Source of the DNA: Gigaspora margarita
Lineage: Eukaryota; Glomeromycota; Glomeromycetes; Diversisporales; Gigasporaceae
Assembly: GCA_009809945.1 (NCBI GenBank)
Contig: WTPW01000565.1
Location: 11,639 to 75,638, forward strand
Reading direction: 5' to 3'
Length of the DNA stretch: 64,000 nucleotides
Shown here: positions 34,787 to 45,974 of the stretch, one piece after another
Numbering within the stretch: position 1 is the first letter of the stretch
Layout: every line of letters starts with the position of its first letter
Translations under genes and position numbers: made by a program
The notes under the pieces: generated by a model
What the model was told of the DNA's origin: nothing
The model's database searches: none
The model's input: the letters and a program-made list of their open reading frames with translations, nothing else

Positions 34787-36056
34787 TAGAGTGTCTAGGA
34801 TTATGATCCGCATAATTCACCTTATGGCACATAAAATATGCGATTCGCATAATTTAAAGAAATTCGCATAATCTCGCATAATTTATCCATTCTCTCGTAT
34901 AAAGAAATTTCTATTGGCCAATTGACGTTACACAGATTAAGTTACACAGAATGTGATATCAAGTCGGCCTATATTATACTCTTAACGTTGGCTAATTCCG
35001 AGTTGGATCACACGAGGGTAGAATCGCCACCTAAAAAATTTCAAACCTATTTTCGAAATAAATTTTGTTTTGTTTGTTTAGGGTTAGGGTATTGCTTTTA
35101 GGCTAGGGTTAGAAGGTACTGTATATATCAAAATTTGCAAGGAAATTTTTTTACTAATGCGCAGAAGGTCCTTTCATAGACTAGATTTTGAGTTATAGGC
35201 GATTTTTGACAAAGCGAACGTTTGTTTAGTGATTTAAGCCACATGGTTTTAGTCGGCTGGCTTAGCCAGCCGACTAAATCATCGGCTAAGCGGCTGGCTA
35301 ACGGCTAACGATTGGTCTGTATTCGGAATATTTCGGGCTATTTTTGGTCGTATTTATTTTCATTTTCAGAATTTATCGAATTCTTACAATAGTTAGCTTT
35401 TAGCCGCATTAGCCAGCCGATCACATTACATCGGCTGGCTTAGCCGGCTAAGCCGGCTTAGCTGTGGCTGCCTTAGCCGGCTTAAATCACTACGTTTGTT
35501 TTGAATTTTTCTGATCGTGCTACATTACACCTGATCTTGAAATTTGATTGGCCGTGAAATTTTTTTGGTGGTGATTTTACCCCAGTTGTAGGATCATGTG
35601 AATAATGCTGGCTAAACTATTATAGCATCTACACTTTAAAAAGCAACAATTATTTATTATACCGGAACTTTTATAGCATTGGTATAATGATTATATGCCA
35701 ACACACTATTGGTTGTACAATGTAAGCTACGTAACGTACGTACATACGTACTTGTAATTTTTGACATGGGTAAAATTAGAACACAAAAATTTCTAGTAAA
35801 ATTTTGTGCTTTTAGATTAGGGATAAGATCTTGCAATTATGTTAGAGTTCGACAATATTATTTGTATAATAACATGTAAAGACAGTTTCATAGACTAAAT
35901 TTTTGGTTATAAACGTTTGTCTTGCACTACAACAGATTTTGATATTTGGGCAACAAAATTTTTTAACCAAAATCCTGGGGTCCGCATAATTCGCATAATT
36001 TGGATTTACCGGATGCATAATTTGGCATTTACCAGATCATAATCCTGGACGCCCTA
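34787..36056. mobile_element. hAT-like element with GCATAATT subterminal repeats, poorly bounded
   Basis: Ends TAGAGTGTCTAGGATTATG and (reverse complement) TAGGGCGTCCAGGATTATG, followed by CCGCATAATT-rich sequence on both sides. The flanking octamers match at only about four positions, so the pairing of ends is uncertain. It contains the MITE at 35227 and a unit of the 35-37 kb inverted-repeat family. The short relative at 36398 is well bounded. Confidence 0.45.
35227..35492. repeat. hAT MITE (TAGTGATTTAAGCC family)
   Basis: 266 bp with ends TAGTGATTTAAGCC / GGCTTAAATCACTA and a perfect 8-bp target duplication CGTTTGTT (35219-35226, 35493-35500). The insertion interrupts the GCGAACGTTTGTTTTGA motif of the surrounding repeat family, which is uninterrupted at 36910. 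Inside, GGCTGGCTTAGCC-type words repeat many times. Confidence 0.9.
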
Positions 36057-36397
36057 GCGCAAACCAATTGAATTTTAGATCAGGTGTAACGTAAAAATCG
36101 CGCTTTTTATGATTTTTCATAAAAAATCGCTAATAACTCTAAAGTTTTCTATGAAATCGTCTACTGCGCATTAACAAAAAAATTTCCTTGCAAAATTTTG
36201 GTGCTAGTAGCGCTCTAAACAAGTGTCTAACCCAAACCCTAACCACTCGATTTATTACTTTAATTCATTCGCTTTATTCGATTGTTTTGATTGTTTTGAT
36301 TTTCACGTTATACCTGATCTCAAAATTTGATTGGTTTGTGCCACAAAAAAATCACATGACCGGAAAATTTTTTGTGGGATAGCTACTACCTTCGTTT

Positions 36398-36692
36398 TAG
36401 GGTGTCCAGAATTATGCGATGCGATTGGGTAAATTATGCGATTTCACCAAGGTCAATTATGCGATGGATGCGAATTATGCATTTTCTTAAATAGAATTTG
36501 TCAATTATGCCAACTTTTCGGAATATTTCGAATTTTTTGCGGAAGTTTTTGGAATTCATGCTTTATCTAAAACATTCTTCCGCCAAACAAATCTCACTCA
36601 CGTGCCTTTATGCTTTTTTTTCTTAATTATGCGAAGCATATGCGATGCAAATTATGCGCATAATTTCGCATCGCATAATCCTGGACACCCTA
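36398..36692. repeat. hAT MITE (TAGGGTGTCCAG family)
   Basis: 295 bp, ends TAGGGTGTCCAGAATTATGC and CCTGGACACCCTA, flanked by a perfect CTTCGTTT duplication (36390-36397, 36693-36700). The sequence AATTATGCGAT recurs through the element in both orientations. Confidence 0.9.
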
Positions 36693-37859
36693 CTTCGTTT
36701 ATCAAAACTTCCCCAGCATCGCCATCAAAAAAGTACGGGCACGTGACCATATTTATGCACGCAAAAATCCTTAAGTTAGGGTTAGGGTCTATACTAGAGT
36801 TGGGGTTAGAAAGTATTTTTAAGGTAAAATCGCTCAAGGAAAACTTTTTGTTAATGCACCAATGGTTGTTTCCTATGCAGATTTTATGTTATCGGTGATT
36901 TTTGACGAAGCGAACGTTTGTTTTGAATTTTCCTGATTGTGCTACGTTACACCTGATCTTGAGATCTGATTGGTTTGCGCCATAAACAATCACGTGCCCG
37001 TGTTTTTTACTGGGTACGCTGGAACGCCCCTTCACCCCCTGTAATATTGGCCAATCGAATTTCAGGATCAGGTGTAACGTAAAATTCGAAACGAAGCCAC
37101 CTTTTTACAAAAAAACGCAAATAGCTTTAATTTTTAATTAGGAAACCACTTTCTGCGGCCTAATTAAAAATGTTCCTCGTGAAATTTTACTGATAGAACA
37201 TTCTAACCCTACGCTGTTCTCACCCTAACCCCAACTATAATGCGTTTTTAGTTTATACGCCACTTTTTACTTAGAAAAATAAAACGTTTGTTTTGACTAT
37301 CACGTTACAACTGATCTTAAATTTTGATTGGCCAAAATTTTAGGGGGTGAACAATTTTTTGTGGGATAGCTAATTAAGTCGTACGCTGGGGTGGTTGTTT
37401 ATCAACCGCAAATCACGTGATCTTATTGGCTAATTTCGCGTGTGATCATCCCGGATCAGTCTGAAAATCAAAACAAATGAATGTGTAACACCTCATATAA
37501 ATACCACATACGTTAATCACACCCCATATAAATACCACATACGTTAATCTTTTTAAATTCCCCATTTACAATGATCGTAATTCCTAATGAAATATACGCG
37601 CAAATTTTAAGCATTTAAGAGATAACAAGCATACTTTATTTTATACCATTGTTGTGACGAAAACCAATATTCGGCAGTTCTGGAGTTATTCCTTATAATG
37701 AAGAATAAACTTCATTAATTCCGTTTAGAGTAACCGGCCCTTCACCACCTAGCAACCAACCATATCCGTTACGTTCGATACGATTTATATCAGGTTACAG
37801 AAAACTGGTTTGCCGACGATGGGGTGTGGAATGCCCTTAAATGTGCGTTAATTCATATA

Positions 37860-38286
37860 TACTAAGATTGTGCAACAATCTCAGACATTTGAGGATTTAC
37901 GAAATACTTATGGTTCCAGTATACACGCAAAACACAGCGAAAATTCTACTTTTTAACGATGGATTTGGTTCTTTCGTGGGACATATCCGGAGATTCCGCG
38001 GGGCAGTTAATAAGCTTACTACGTTCAAGTACACAGTTAAAATCGTCAAGACTAATATTAACTCCATACGAAAATCCCGAGTTAGACCGACTAAGAATAG
38101 AAGTAATTGAAGCCATAGTAAATGACTGCACACAAGTGATAGTCTTGAAAACTTAGATTTACAATCTAATCTATTGGGACAATTAGCTGATGTGCGACAA
38201 GTTAATACGAAATTGAAACATCTTAATCTGGATGGTAATCTTGCCAGATCCGAAGGTGCTAAGTCTTTGTCAAATGCGCTTTGCAC
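37860..38286 (+). pseudogene. leucine-rich-repeat gene fragment cut by a MITE
   Basis: The plus-strand frame from 37959 gives a Leu/Ser-rich sequence up to 38156. A different phase then carries two typical ribonuclease-inhibitor-type repeats (SLENLDLQSNLLG and LKHLNLDGNLARSEGAKSL) to 38286, where the hAT MITE begins. Such LRRs are protein-interaction scaffolds and form large families in mycorrhizal fungi. A frameshift around 38130-38150 and the missing C-terminus make it a pseudogene. The start is unknown. Confidence 0.55.
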
Positions 38287-38445
38287 TAGGGATTAGAACC
38301 GCCTAAAATTTTCCTTAATCGTTTAATCGTTTAACTGTTTAACTGTTTAATTTGGCCGGCATTAAAATAATTCTGGCCCACGACCAACATAATTCTGCCG
38401 GAACTATAGAGCAATTTTTAAACGGTTAAACATTTCCAATCCCTA
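38287..38445. repeat. hAT-like MITE (TAGGGATTRGAA family)
   Basis: 159 bp with ends TAGGGATTAGAA and (reverse complement) TAGGGATTGGAA, and a run of CGTTTAACTGTTTAAC-like words near the left end. Flanks CTTTGCAC and CTTTTTAG match at only five of eight bases. The interior matches the left end of the large element at 46910. Confidence 0.6.
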
Positions 38446-40155
38446 CTTTTTAGCTATTCTTCTTTCTTTCCCTAGAACCAATAATGATTCTATTGTATTG
38501 CTTAGAGTTATCTGAACCTGTTTTTAGCCTTTAATAACAACTCTATTAATAAACGAATGTTTGCTTTTTACTTGATTACTATAATGTAATTCTTATAATA
38601 AAAATTAAAAATTATATGACCATTAATAATATTAATTATATCGTAAAAGTTCATTTTAGCATAAATAAATAGTGATAAAAATTTTCATGAAATTTTATAA
38701 AAACTTAAAAAAAAATAAATTTGCGTAAATACAGTTATATATATATATAAAAATGCTTTATAAATTTAATAAAAAAAATCGCATGATCAATAAAAAACAC
38801 ACACACACAACAATGAAAAATTCGATCGATTAATAATAATAATAAAATAATAATAATCGCATCATTATTACTATGTACAATTAAAAGCTACATTTAAATT
38901 AAGTTCAGATACGTAACTTTTTTTAGGATATGCTAGGTTCGTGTCAATAAGTGTTGTAACGGAATTCTGACATTGTTTGCTAGAGAATTTAAATTCCACT
39001 TAATAAGTGGACTTAAAATATAAACATTATTGTATTAAAAAAAGAAAGTTTCCGAAATTGAAATTTTATTGTCAAATCGCTCATATTGTAAATTTTAAAA
39101 ATGAACGAGTTACAAGAATCTTTACAGTATTTTTATCTCGCAATAAGCCTGAAAAGCTTGCAAATTTTTGATGACAAATTTGTTAATCGACATTTTAAAT
39201 CCTTTATTTTATTACGCGAGAAGTTTAAAACTGTGCGTAAATAGCACCTAACTTTTTTTATTAATATCCTAAGGAATGTGCGCTATACAATTAAAAATAT
39301 ATATTAAACTGATCATTTGGATTCCGTCGCGTCGCTTCATAATTGCAAAAAATCGGTTAGTGTAAATACATATCTATCATATACTTACCTGTCCAATGAA
39401 AATGTAAGAAAGCTTTAACTTGGTAAAATCATTTCTTAAATGCAATTCAATACTATGAATTAAAGTTAATAATGTGATTGCTTACTATAAGGTTTGTTCT
39501 CTCACTTATTAGATTACAAGAATATAAGCAAAAAGATCATAAGAATTTAAATAATTAGATTACAAGAATTTAATAGAGAAAAAAAATCATATTGATTTAT
39601 TGCTCTTATTTAGTATTTATTTCCATAATTGCATAAGATTAAATTAAACTATTATCATGAGTTTATTTATTTACATTAGAAGTTATTAAAAGTAAATCTA
39701 AAGAATAGTAAGTCATAGGCGTTTTAGTAACAGTAATTAAAAGTTTAAATTTAACTATATGTCATATATTAAGTGACGATAACTATAATACTGCTATAAT
39801 TCTGATCTGGAACTGAACTTAAATTTAAAGAATGATACATTTACTATATTACATATTGATAATAACTACAATAGTGATATGATCCTGATCAATTAGAAAA
39901 TAGTGGTAATTTGGAAATTTTCCTTATCCTACACCTGGAATTTTTTCTTGCCTATTGTCTGGACTTGAGTTCCTCCGCTCTGCTCAGAAATTAAGTGCAT
40001 AAAAGCGCACATCAAATTCAAAATTTAGTGCGCAACGCGCACCTAATTTTATCCTGAATTTTTTTCCCTGCTTCTGCTGATTGGATTTGACCAAATATTG
40101 AAGCTATTAATAAGCGGATCAACGAATTAATTGGCTTGGTTTTCAGCTTAGCTAT
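38446..40155. other. AT-rich stretch without a gene
   Basis: Includes a short AC microsatellite and AAT repeats (38800-38870). The LRR frame does not resume after the MITE. Confidence 0.35.
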
Positions 40156-40159
40156 GTGT

Positions 40160-40310
40160 TTTTAGCAATATCCTTTATTTATTTGAAGATAGATTAGAGG
40201 TTATCATTGAAACATTCATGGAATCGTTTTATATTTTAAACCAAGATTCTCGAGATACCTTTTTAAATCGTTGTTTAATAGAATCTTTAAGACCAAAGCA
40301 AACCTCATGT
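40160..40310 (+). pseudogene. fragment related to the unknown gene at 12.8-14.1 kb
   Basis: Reads YLFEDRLEVIIETFMESF and then SRDTFLNRCLIESLRPK, aligned with YLFEDRLEDIGEALIESF and SRDNLLKRYLIESSRSK of the 12777-14090 protein. The homology starts abruptly after a TTTTTAG sequence (40166) and ends near 40300. Only about 45 residues of the relative remain. Confidence 0.65.
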
Positions 40311-40568
40311 TTGGAATTTTTTTTACACATTCGTGTGAAAAATAACCCTGAAATGTATACGATAAACATTTGTTACTATTTCAAAAAAAATAAAAATTGA
40401 CAAACTAATCTAGAGCAGGCAATTATTATTACTGTCAAAATTTCATAATTGGGTTCTTATAAAATTTGGCGATGTACAAATCACAAAACTTTGCTTTGAG
40501 GATATATTAAAAGTGCGTATTAATTTAGATATACAACTATAGTAAAATATTAATGCAGACATACCCAA

Positions 40569-40624
40569 GGCCACAAAAAGTTGATTTTTTCGTTTCGCAT
40601 TACCCACCTACCCATTTTTTTCAG

Positions 40625-40684
<60 letters not shown>

Positions 40685-40954
40685 TCCCAATTGTGCAATT
40701 GTTCGATTTTTGATATTTATTTTTTTCCGCTATTCTCATCCGGTGTCACCCGATGGAGACCTAGGACTGACGGGAAAGATATGACTACCCGCAATTTTTT
40801 GATTCCTTGTTGTGCAAAATGCAAAATTAACATTGCATAACTTTAGATGTGAACATTATTCAATTAATTTACAGTAAATTAAAAAAAAATCCGCCGACCG
40901 ACCCAAGTTTTCAGATTCCATGTAATGCGAAACGAAAATCAACTATGCGTAGCC
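40569..40954. repeat. PIF/Harbinger-like MITE with long poly-T tract
   Basis: Same family as 151-479 and embedded in the same larger repeat (flanks AAAAGTGCGTATTAATTTAG on the left, AATGAAATAATTCA on the right). Ends GGCCACAAAAAGTTG and CAACTATGCGTAGCC. The poly-T tract of about 52 bases at 40629-40681 makes long phenylalanine frames that are not genes. Confidence 0.7.
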
Positions 40955-41696
40955 TAATGAAATAATTCATCACAAATTTCAAGCAATTTTGCGAGATTTT
41001 TTGAAATTTATTGTAATGCTAATCTGCCGTCACGTATTTGTCTTTGGGTTTTCATATTTTTGCCTTGTCGGATTAACCGCGTATGCGAACCGCATTGCCT
41101 TAACTAAATACGAGAATTAGTTATATTGTCACACAAAATAAAACAAAATACATTTCAGTAAAACTGTATAAAGAATTATTAATTGTTATACGTATTAAAT
41201 GTGAAGCCATATTTCGAAACATTGTGTACTTTAAGATAATTAATCGAATAAATAAAAACATACATCATACACGTATCTATGTAATATGATTAAATTTGAA
41301 AATAGTTTTTTTGTACCACTATTTTTTTAACTTATTTCACTTTCCTAATTAGAGACCGCCTATTATTATGCTTACTGTATTATTAATGTTTAAGCTTTTT
41401 GATGTTGATTAACCATGTTTTTACGCCTATTCTACTTTAAGAAAATATAGTACGTAGTGGTTGATAATATTACTGTAAAACACCGTATAAAGTACTCGAA
41501 TGTTTTATATTTGCATTCATGGGAAGAAGTTCATCTGATTGGCTAGTGTAAATCAATTGCCCAGGTAACTTATTAATATGTTTTAAAGGTGCTAGTAGAA
41601 TTCACCGATAACCATTTCGTCGACAGCCATTCGCCGACAACTTCTGCCAACGCAAACTATAACGCAAGTCAACCCAACTTACATCAGGCTAAATTA

Positions 41697-41930
41697 GGCC
41701 GTTTTTTAGTTGATTTTTAGATTAACATCAATATTTAGCAGTTAGGCTCAGGCATGGGGGATTAAACAAACACATATAATTAAACAAATCCCAAGAATAT
41801 TTGATCAAACCTCATTGGTCAACATTAATCACATGATTAACGAAGTTTATACTGCGTTGTGATTGCCTTAATTTTTGGGGTGGGCAGTTAATGGGGGTGA
41901 CTTTAACCTAAAAATCAACTAAAAGCGGCC
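41697..41930. repeat. PIF/Harbinger-like MITE (GGCCGTTTTTTAGTTG family)
   Basis: 234 bp, ends GGCCGTTTTTTAGTTGATTT and AAATCAACTAAAAGCGGCC, flanked by TTA on both sides (41694-41696, 41931-41933). GATTTTTAG is shared by both arms. Confidence 0.8.
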
Positions 41931-41933
41931 TTA

Positions 41934-42145
41934 TGTCGGCGAAATAGATCCTTTCGAATACAACTCGCTTGGCTAATATTTTCTACTGGAGCATCGCTCA
42001 GGTACTCCACCAACTCGTCACCTTTATTGCTACGGTGATGACCACTTAGTGTATTGATAAACTCGGTTTTACTAAAGCCGAACGTCTTCGTTCCTTTTTC
42101 TCTTTTTATTTTATTAATTAATTGCTTTGCTTTAAATATTATCAT
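41934..42145 (-). CDS. short hypothetical frame truncated by a MITE
   Basis: Minus-strand frame from ATG 42145 runs about 70 codons before entering the MITE at 41930. Lys/Arg-rich start (KAKQLINKIKREKG), then GFSKTEFINTLSG and GDELVEYLSDAP. The composition is protein-like but no family is recognised. The present C-terminus is MITE sequence, so if it was a gene the insertion truncated it. Confidence 0.25.
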
Positions 42146-42149
42146 CGGA

Positions 42150-43140
42150 TATATTATTATCCGGTGTTACCCTTGCATATTGTACCCCCTGCCGTAACTC
42201 ATCAATATGTCATGGGCTACTGCACCGACTGTGCCTCATTTGATAGACGTGTCACATGTATCAGTTGAGGCATAGTGGCATAAGTGATAGATCGAACATT
42301 TATGACACAAGTGCCACATGTTTCTATTAGTAGATAGTTTCTTATATATATGGGCGATATTCGCTCCACTTTGTAGGCATGTTTGCCATGATATCTTAAA
42401 TATATTAAATAAAGGACACTATAATCGATTCTATAAAATATATCACTCACTTTTTCGAATTGCCAAATCACTATAAACATAAATCCTCTCGCTCGTCTAC
42501 ATGTTAACAACTACGATAAACCACTGCACAGTTTTGTGTCTTAGTGCTCACGTGACTCCCTGTCGATAGTTGATCCGTTAACCTCGATTCCGAACGGTAT
42601 TCGAAGGTCACGCATTAGGCTACACTACATTTAGATTTTTAATTAATTTTGTGCAGCACGCGAATCGATCCCGATCGGTACCACTAATCCCGGGTCACAA
42701 ATTAAACCGTGACAGTACTAAAATCGAAGATTATGGTTTTTACGGAGTACCACCTTTGCAAATACTATTCTTTATTTATCGCTGATTTTGTTGTAATTAT
42801 TTATGATACCACCTATCTTTATCATTAAATTTCTACATGTATATTATCCTATGTATAATTTTTTGGTCGCCCTAAAGTTCCGAGTAATGTAAATGAGCAC
42901 GGCCGGCATTAAGTAACTATGTCTATAGTAAATTATCTGCTTTCTTAATGAACGAGCTGTAATTCTTCATATTATTTTTGTTTTCGTTATATATACTAAA
43001 AATACAAATACGCATACGACTGGATATGGAAATTATTGGTATAAGTTAAATAATAAACTAATTAAAAACGTAGCTATTAATGTAACCATTATATCACTTT
43101 GAATAAACATTAAACGTCCTCCGTTACGCTCCAGGCAATT
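42150..43140. other. stretch without a gene
   Basis: A somewhat less AT-rich segment (42530-42720). The minus frame 42217-42510 has no family signal. Nothing was recognised. Confidence 0.3.
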
Positions 43141-44035
43141 AAATTTGTATTTTATTTAGAGCATGATATTTTCCTTTTTTTTTTTAAAAAAAAAGGATCC
43201 CGAATAACTTTGGAGCTTGGTAATAATTATCAACATGGCATCGGTGTTAAAAAAGATGAAAATAAAACTTTCGAATATTATATGAAAGCAGTTGATTTAG
43301 GAAATCCACAAGCGATGAATAACATTGGTAATTGTTATTATTATGGATTTGGAGTGGAATTAAATTACCAGAAAGCATTTCAATATTATATGAAATCAGA
43401 TGATTTGAATAATGTTCCTGCAATTTCTAGATTTGGTTTATGTTATGAAAACGGAAAGGGGATTGATCAAGATTATAATAATGCATTTAAACATTATGAG
43501 AAAGCTGTTAATATGGGTGTTTATTCAGCAATGAATAATATTGCTCAATGTTATCGTAACAGCACTAGGGATGGGTTCGGTCGGTTACGGTCAGTTTCGA
43601 TCAGTTATTATCGACTATAGGCATATAACCGGCTAAATAGGACCGGGAAAACTCTATTATAGGTCCCCGCTCTAAAAAAATTGAATTATATTCTCTGCGA
43701 ATCAGTTTTACAGACACCTTTAGGAGACTAATAATAGTGCGAATCACTTTTGGTCAAGCACCTTATGAATATATAATATACTAGATAAAATATAAATTTA
43801 TAGTATTAAAAATTTCTTTATATTAAATAATAAAAAACAGAATCTAATCGGGCCACTCAATACAGGAAATAACTATAAAAATTTAGAATTCGAACATTGA
43901 TTCTAAAACGATTTTGAGGTTTCGATCATCGATTTTGATTTTTAGAATTGATTCGCATTCCGTATGTATCTATGAGCTTGCCAGAGCAGCCACCACCTCA
44001 AAGTTCACTAACAATCGACATCACTATCACAGCTG

Positions 44036-44788
44036 TCGCAGCATATTAATCAATTTGATTGAATGCTGCAGAAGTGACATTGATCATTAGCAAATTTTGG
44101 GCTTGATTTGAAAATTAGTGTGACACTTGATGAATATTGTAATTATAATAGAACGTGAGTTGCGAGGTGTGAAATTTGCTTTGTAGATTGTGTTAGAGTA
44201 GGTTGAAATCTGCATTTTATTATGTCTTTTATTATAATAAAAGTGGATTTCACTATAAGGCCACGCAAAGTTAATTTTTCGTTTTGCATAACCCGCCGAC
44301 CCAATTTTTCCATAAAAAATTTTTTTTTTTTTAAATTCCTATTGTGCCAATTATTCCATTTTTGCCATTTAAATTTTTTCTCCGGTGTCACCCGATGATG
44401 ACCTTAACTTTCCGTAATTACCCGATAGGCCCGATAAAAAAAAGACAAAATTTTCTGATTCCATGTTATGCAAACCGAAGAATTAGCTTTGTGCGACTTT
44501 AGATGTGAACATGAATTAATTTAGCCCACGTAAAGCTATTTAAAAAAAAAAAAAAAAAAAAAAANTCGCAGCATATTAATCAATTTGATTGAATGCTGCA
44601 GAAGTGACATTGATCATTAGCAAATTTTGGGCTTGATTTGAAAATTAGTGTGACACTTGATGAATATTGTAATTATAATAGAATGTGAGTTGTGAGGTGT
44701 GAAATTTGCTTTGTAGATTGTGTTAGAGTAGGTTGAAATCTGCATTTTATTATGTCTTTTATTATAATAAAAGTGGATTTCACTATAA
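44036..44788. repeat. 223-bp direct duplication across an N, with and without a MITE
   Basis: 44036-44258 and 44566-44788 (offset 530) are nearly identical; I see two CG/TG differences near 44157-44166. The first copy continues after ..CACTATAA into the MITE, the second into TGCAATGATAAT. Between them lie a poly-A run and a single N at 44565. Confidence 0.8.
44259..44564. repeat. PIF/Harbinger-like MITE, right end lost at an assembly join
   Basis: Left end GGCCACGCAAAGTTAATTT after TAA (44256-44258). An internal right-end-like sequence occurs at 44470-44500. The copy runs into poly-A and the N at 44565 before its true right end. Confidence 0.7.
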
Positions 44789-45253
44789 TGCAATGATAAT
44801 AGCAAATTTCACTATTTCAAAACTTAATTATCAAAATTACAGTAAACTTTCGGTAAAAAAAAATATAGTTTTTGATAATTATATTTACTGCCAGTATATC
44901 ACTTCGATATATAATCTTATACTGGGCGAAAATTTTATCGAAACTATATTTTTATTACCGAAAAATAATTATTAGTGATCACATGTCCTGCTAATTTCAA
45001 ATCAGGCTATAATAATGCGAATCAGATTGTGGCTGGCACCTTTTTAATTATTTAACTATGCGAATCTATATATAAGCGGTGACCTTTTTGTTTGCGAATC
45101 ATACAAAGCCGAGGACTTTCAAGGCTTTATAATAATTCGAATCTATGGTAGGTCGGTCACATTTTTCAAAATTATAGTATTATGCGAATATTGTTGTGGC
45201 GGGGACCTATAATAGAGTTTTCCCGGTCCTGGCTAAATGTGGTCGGTCATACC

Positions 45254-45507
45254 AACTCATACAGGGGAGTCCCCAAAATTCCGGGTCGGGATACGTCGGA
45301 GTGCATCGGAATCATGGTCGGTTGGATCGGAATTGATCAATTTTGCCCCAAGATCATAAAAAATTTTACTAATAAATCATATCTATTCATTAAGTAAAAA
45401 ATGCCCAGCTGATAATTTTGCTATAGAACCTGCTAACAAGTAGGGCTAAACGCCGACCTAGATCCGACGCATCCGACCCGGAAATTTGGGGACAGCCCTG
45501 TAAAAAT
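45254..45507. repeat. Mutator-like MITE, copy 2 (254 bp)
   Basis: Same length and ends as 12386-12639, flanked by the 10-bp repeat CGGTCATACC (45244-45253, 45508-45517). It inserted into the TAGGGATGGGT hAT element, so it is younger than that element. Confidence 0.8.
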
Positions 45508-45974
45508 CGGTCATACCAGCTAATAGCCAACTATAGTCGGTCAATTATTTTACTATGCAAAGGTTCTTTGATCCTTTAACCAAAGTTGTAGAGCCAATTT
45601 TTCTGATTCTAATGGCGGTTAGAACATCAAAATTGGTTCGTTGGCTCTTGAGATAATTGAGATTAAAAGCACGAAAATAAGAATTGACAAATTTACAGTT
45701 ACGCAAAGAATCATATTTGTCTTTATGGGATCTTCTGCTTATCAGGCTGATCTGTGTCGATCTGCATTGAAATCTGGCATCAGCTATAATTTAGTCGGTC
45801 AGCTAAGCCCCTCTGACTGACTAGAATCGGTTACAGCTATAGCCGGTCACAAACGGCTATAACTGTAACTGTACCCATCCCTAAACGGCGCAGGTACAAA
45901 GAGTGATATTCAGACGGCAAATTATTGGAACAAAACGTAAAAGTTTTTTGAAAATTAATAAATCACGATCACAT

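Larger units (their letters stand above)
34950..37400. repeat. clustered inverted-repeat family around TTAGGGTTAGGGT
   Basis: At least four units, in both orientations, each run from an end such as CCAATTGAATTTTAGATCAG via GTGTAACGTAAAA, through an A/T-rich centre with one or two TTAGGG or CCCTAA words, to CACGTTACACCTGATCTTG and TTTGATTGG. Ends are seen near 35530, 36062, 36310, 36960, 37045 and 37315. The units are about 330-400 bp and share AAGCGAACGTTTGTTTTGA. Confidence 0.55.
43639..45230. mobile_element. hAT-like element (AGGACCGGG ends) nested in the previous one
   Basis: Ends AGGACCGGGAAAACTC and GAGTTTTCCCGGTCCT with the match extending over TATTATAGGTCCCC. A perfect GGCTAAAT duplication flanks it (43631-43638, 45231-45238). 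The inside contains a duplicated 223-bp block and a PIF MITE. The TIR start AGGACC is shared with the element at 54545. Confidence 0.8.
43566..45883. mobile_element. hAT-like element (TAGGGATGGGT) inside the Sel1 gene, with nested insertions
   Basis: Ends TAGGGATGGGTTCGGTCGG and (reverse complement) TAGGGATGGGTACAG. Flanks AACAGCAC (43558-43565) and AACGGCGC (45884-45891) differ only by two CG-to-CA changes. Subterminal GGTCGGTTACGG words repeat. Removing the nested elements leaves about 460 bp. Confidence 0.8.
43150..45940 (+). pseudogene. Sel1-repeat protein gene split by a transposon nest
   Basis: The frame at 43150-43565 encodes about three Sel1-like (TPR-related) repeats of some 36 residues: LGNNYQHGIGVKKDENK, IGNCYYYGFGVELNYQKA, FGLCYENGKGIDQDYNNA, then the start of a fourth, NNIAQCYRN. 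A 2.3-kb insertion follows at 43566. The missing part resumes at 45884 (GAGTKSDIQTANYWNK, then TAA), exactly completing the fourth repeat once one copy of the 8-bp target duplication is removed. Sel1 repeats mediate protein interactions. In mycorrhizal fungi they often accompany kinase domains, and a kinase pseudogene lies just downstream. No start codon is visible, so the 5' end is also missing. Confidence 0.7.

Noticed and set aside
35085..35100. Telomere (TTAGGGTTAGGG)
   Set aside because: Only about two units, inside a dispersed repeat that also occurs at 36777 and 47760. Not a chromosome end.
40553..40840. Frames rich in phenylalanine
   Set aside because: They translate a long poly-T tract inside a MITE. 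The same applies to poly-T frames near 5450-5660, 5906-6155 and 54733-54918.
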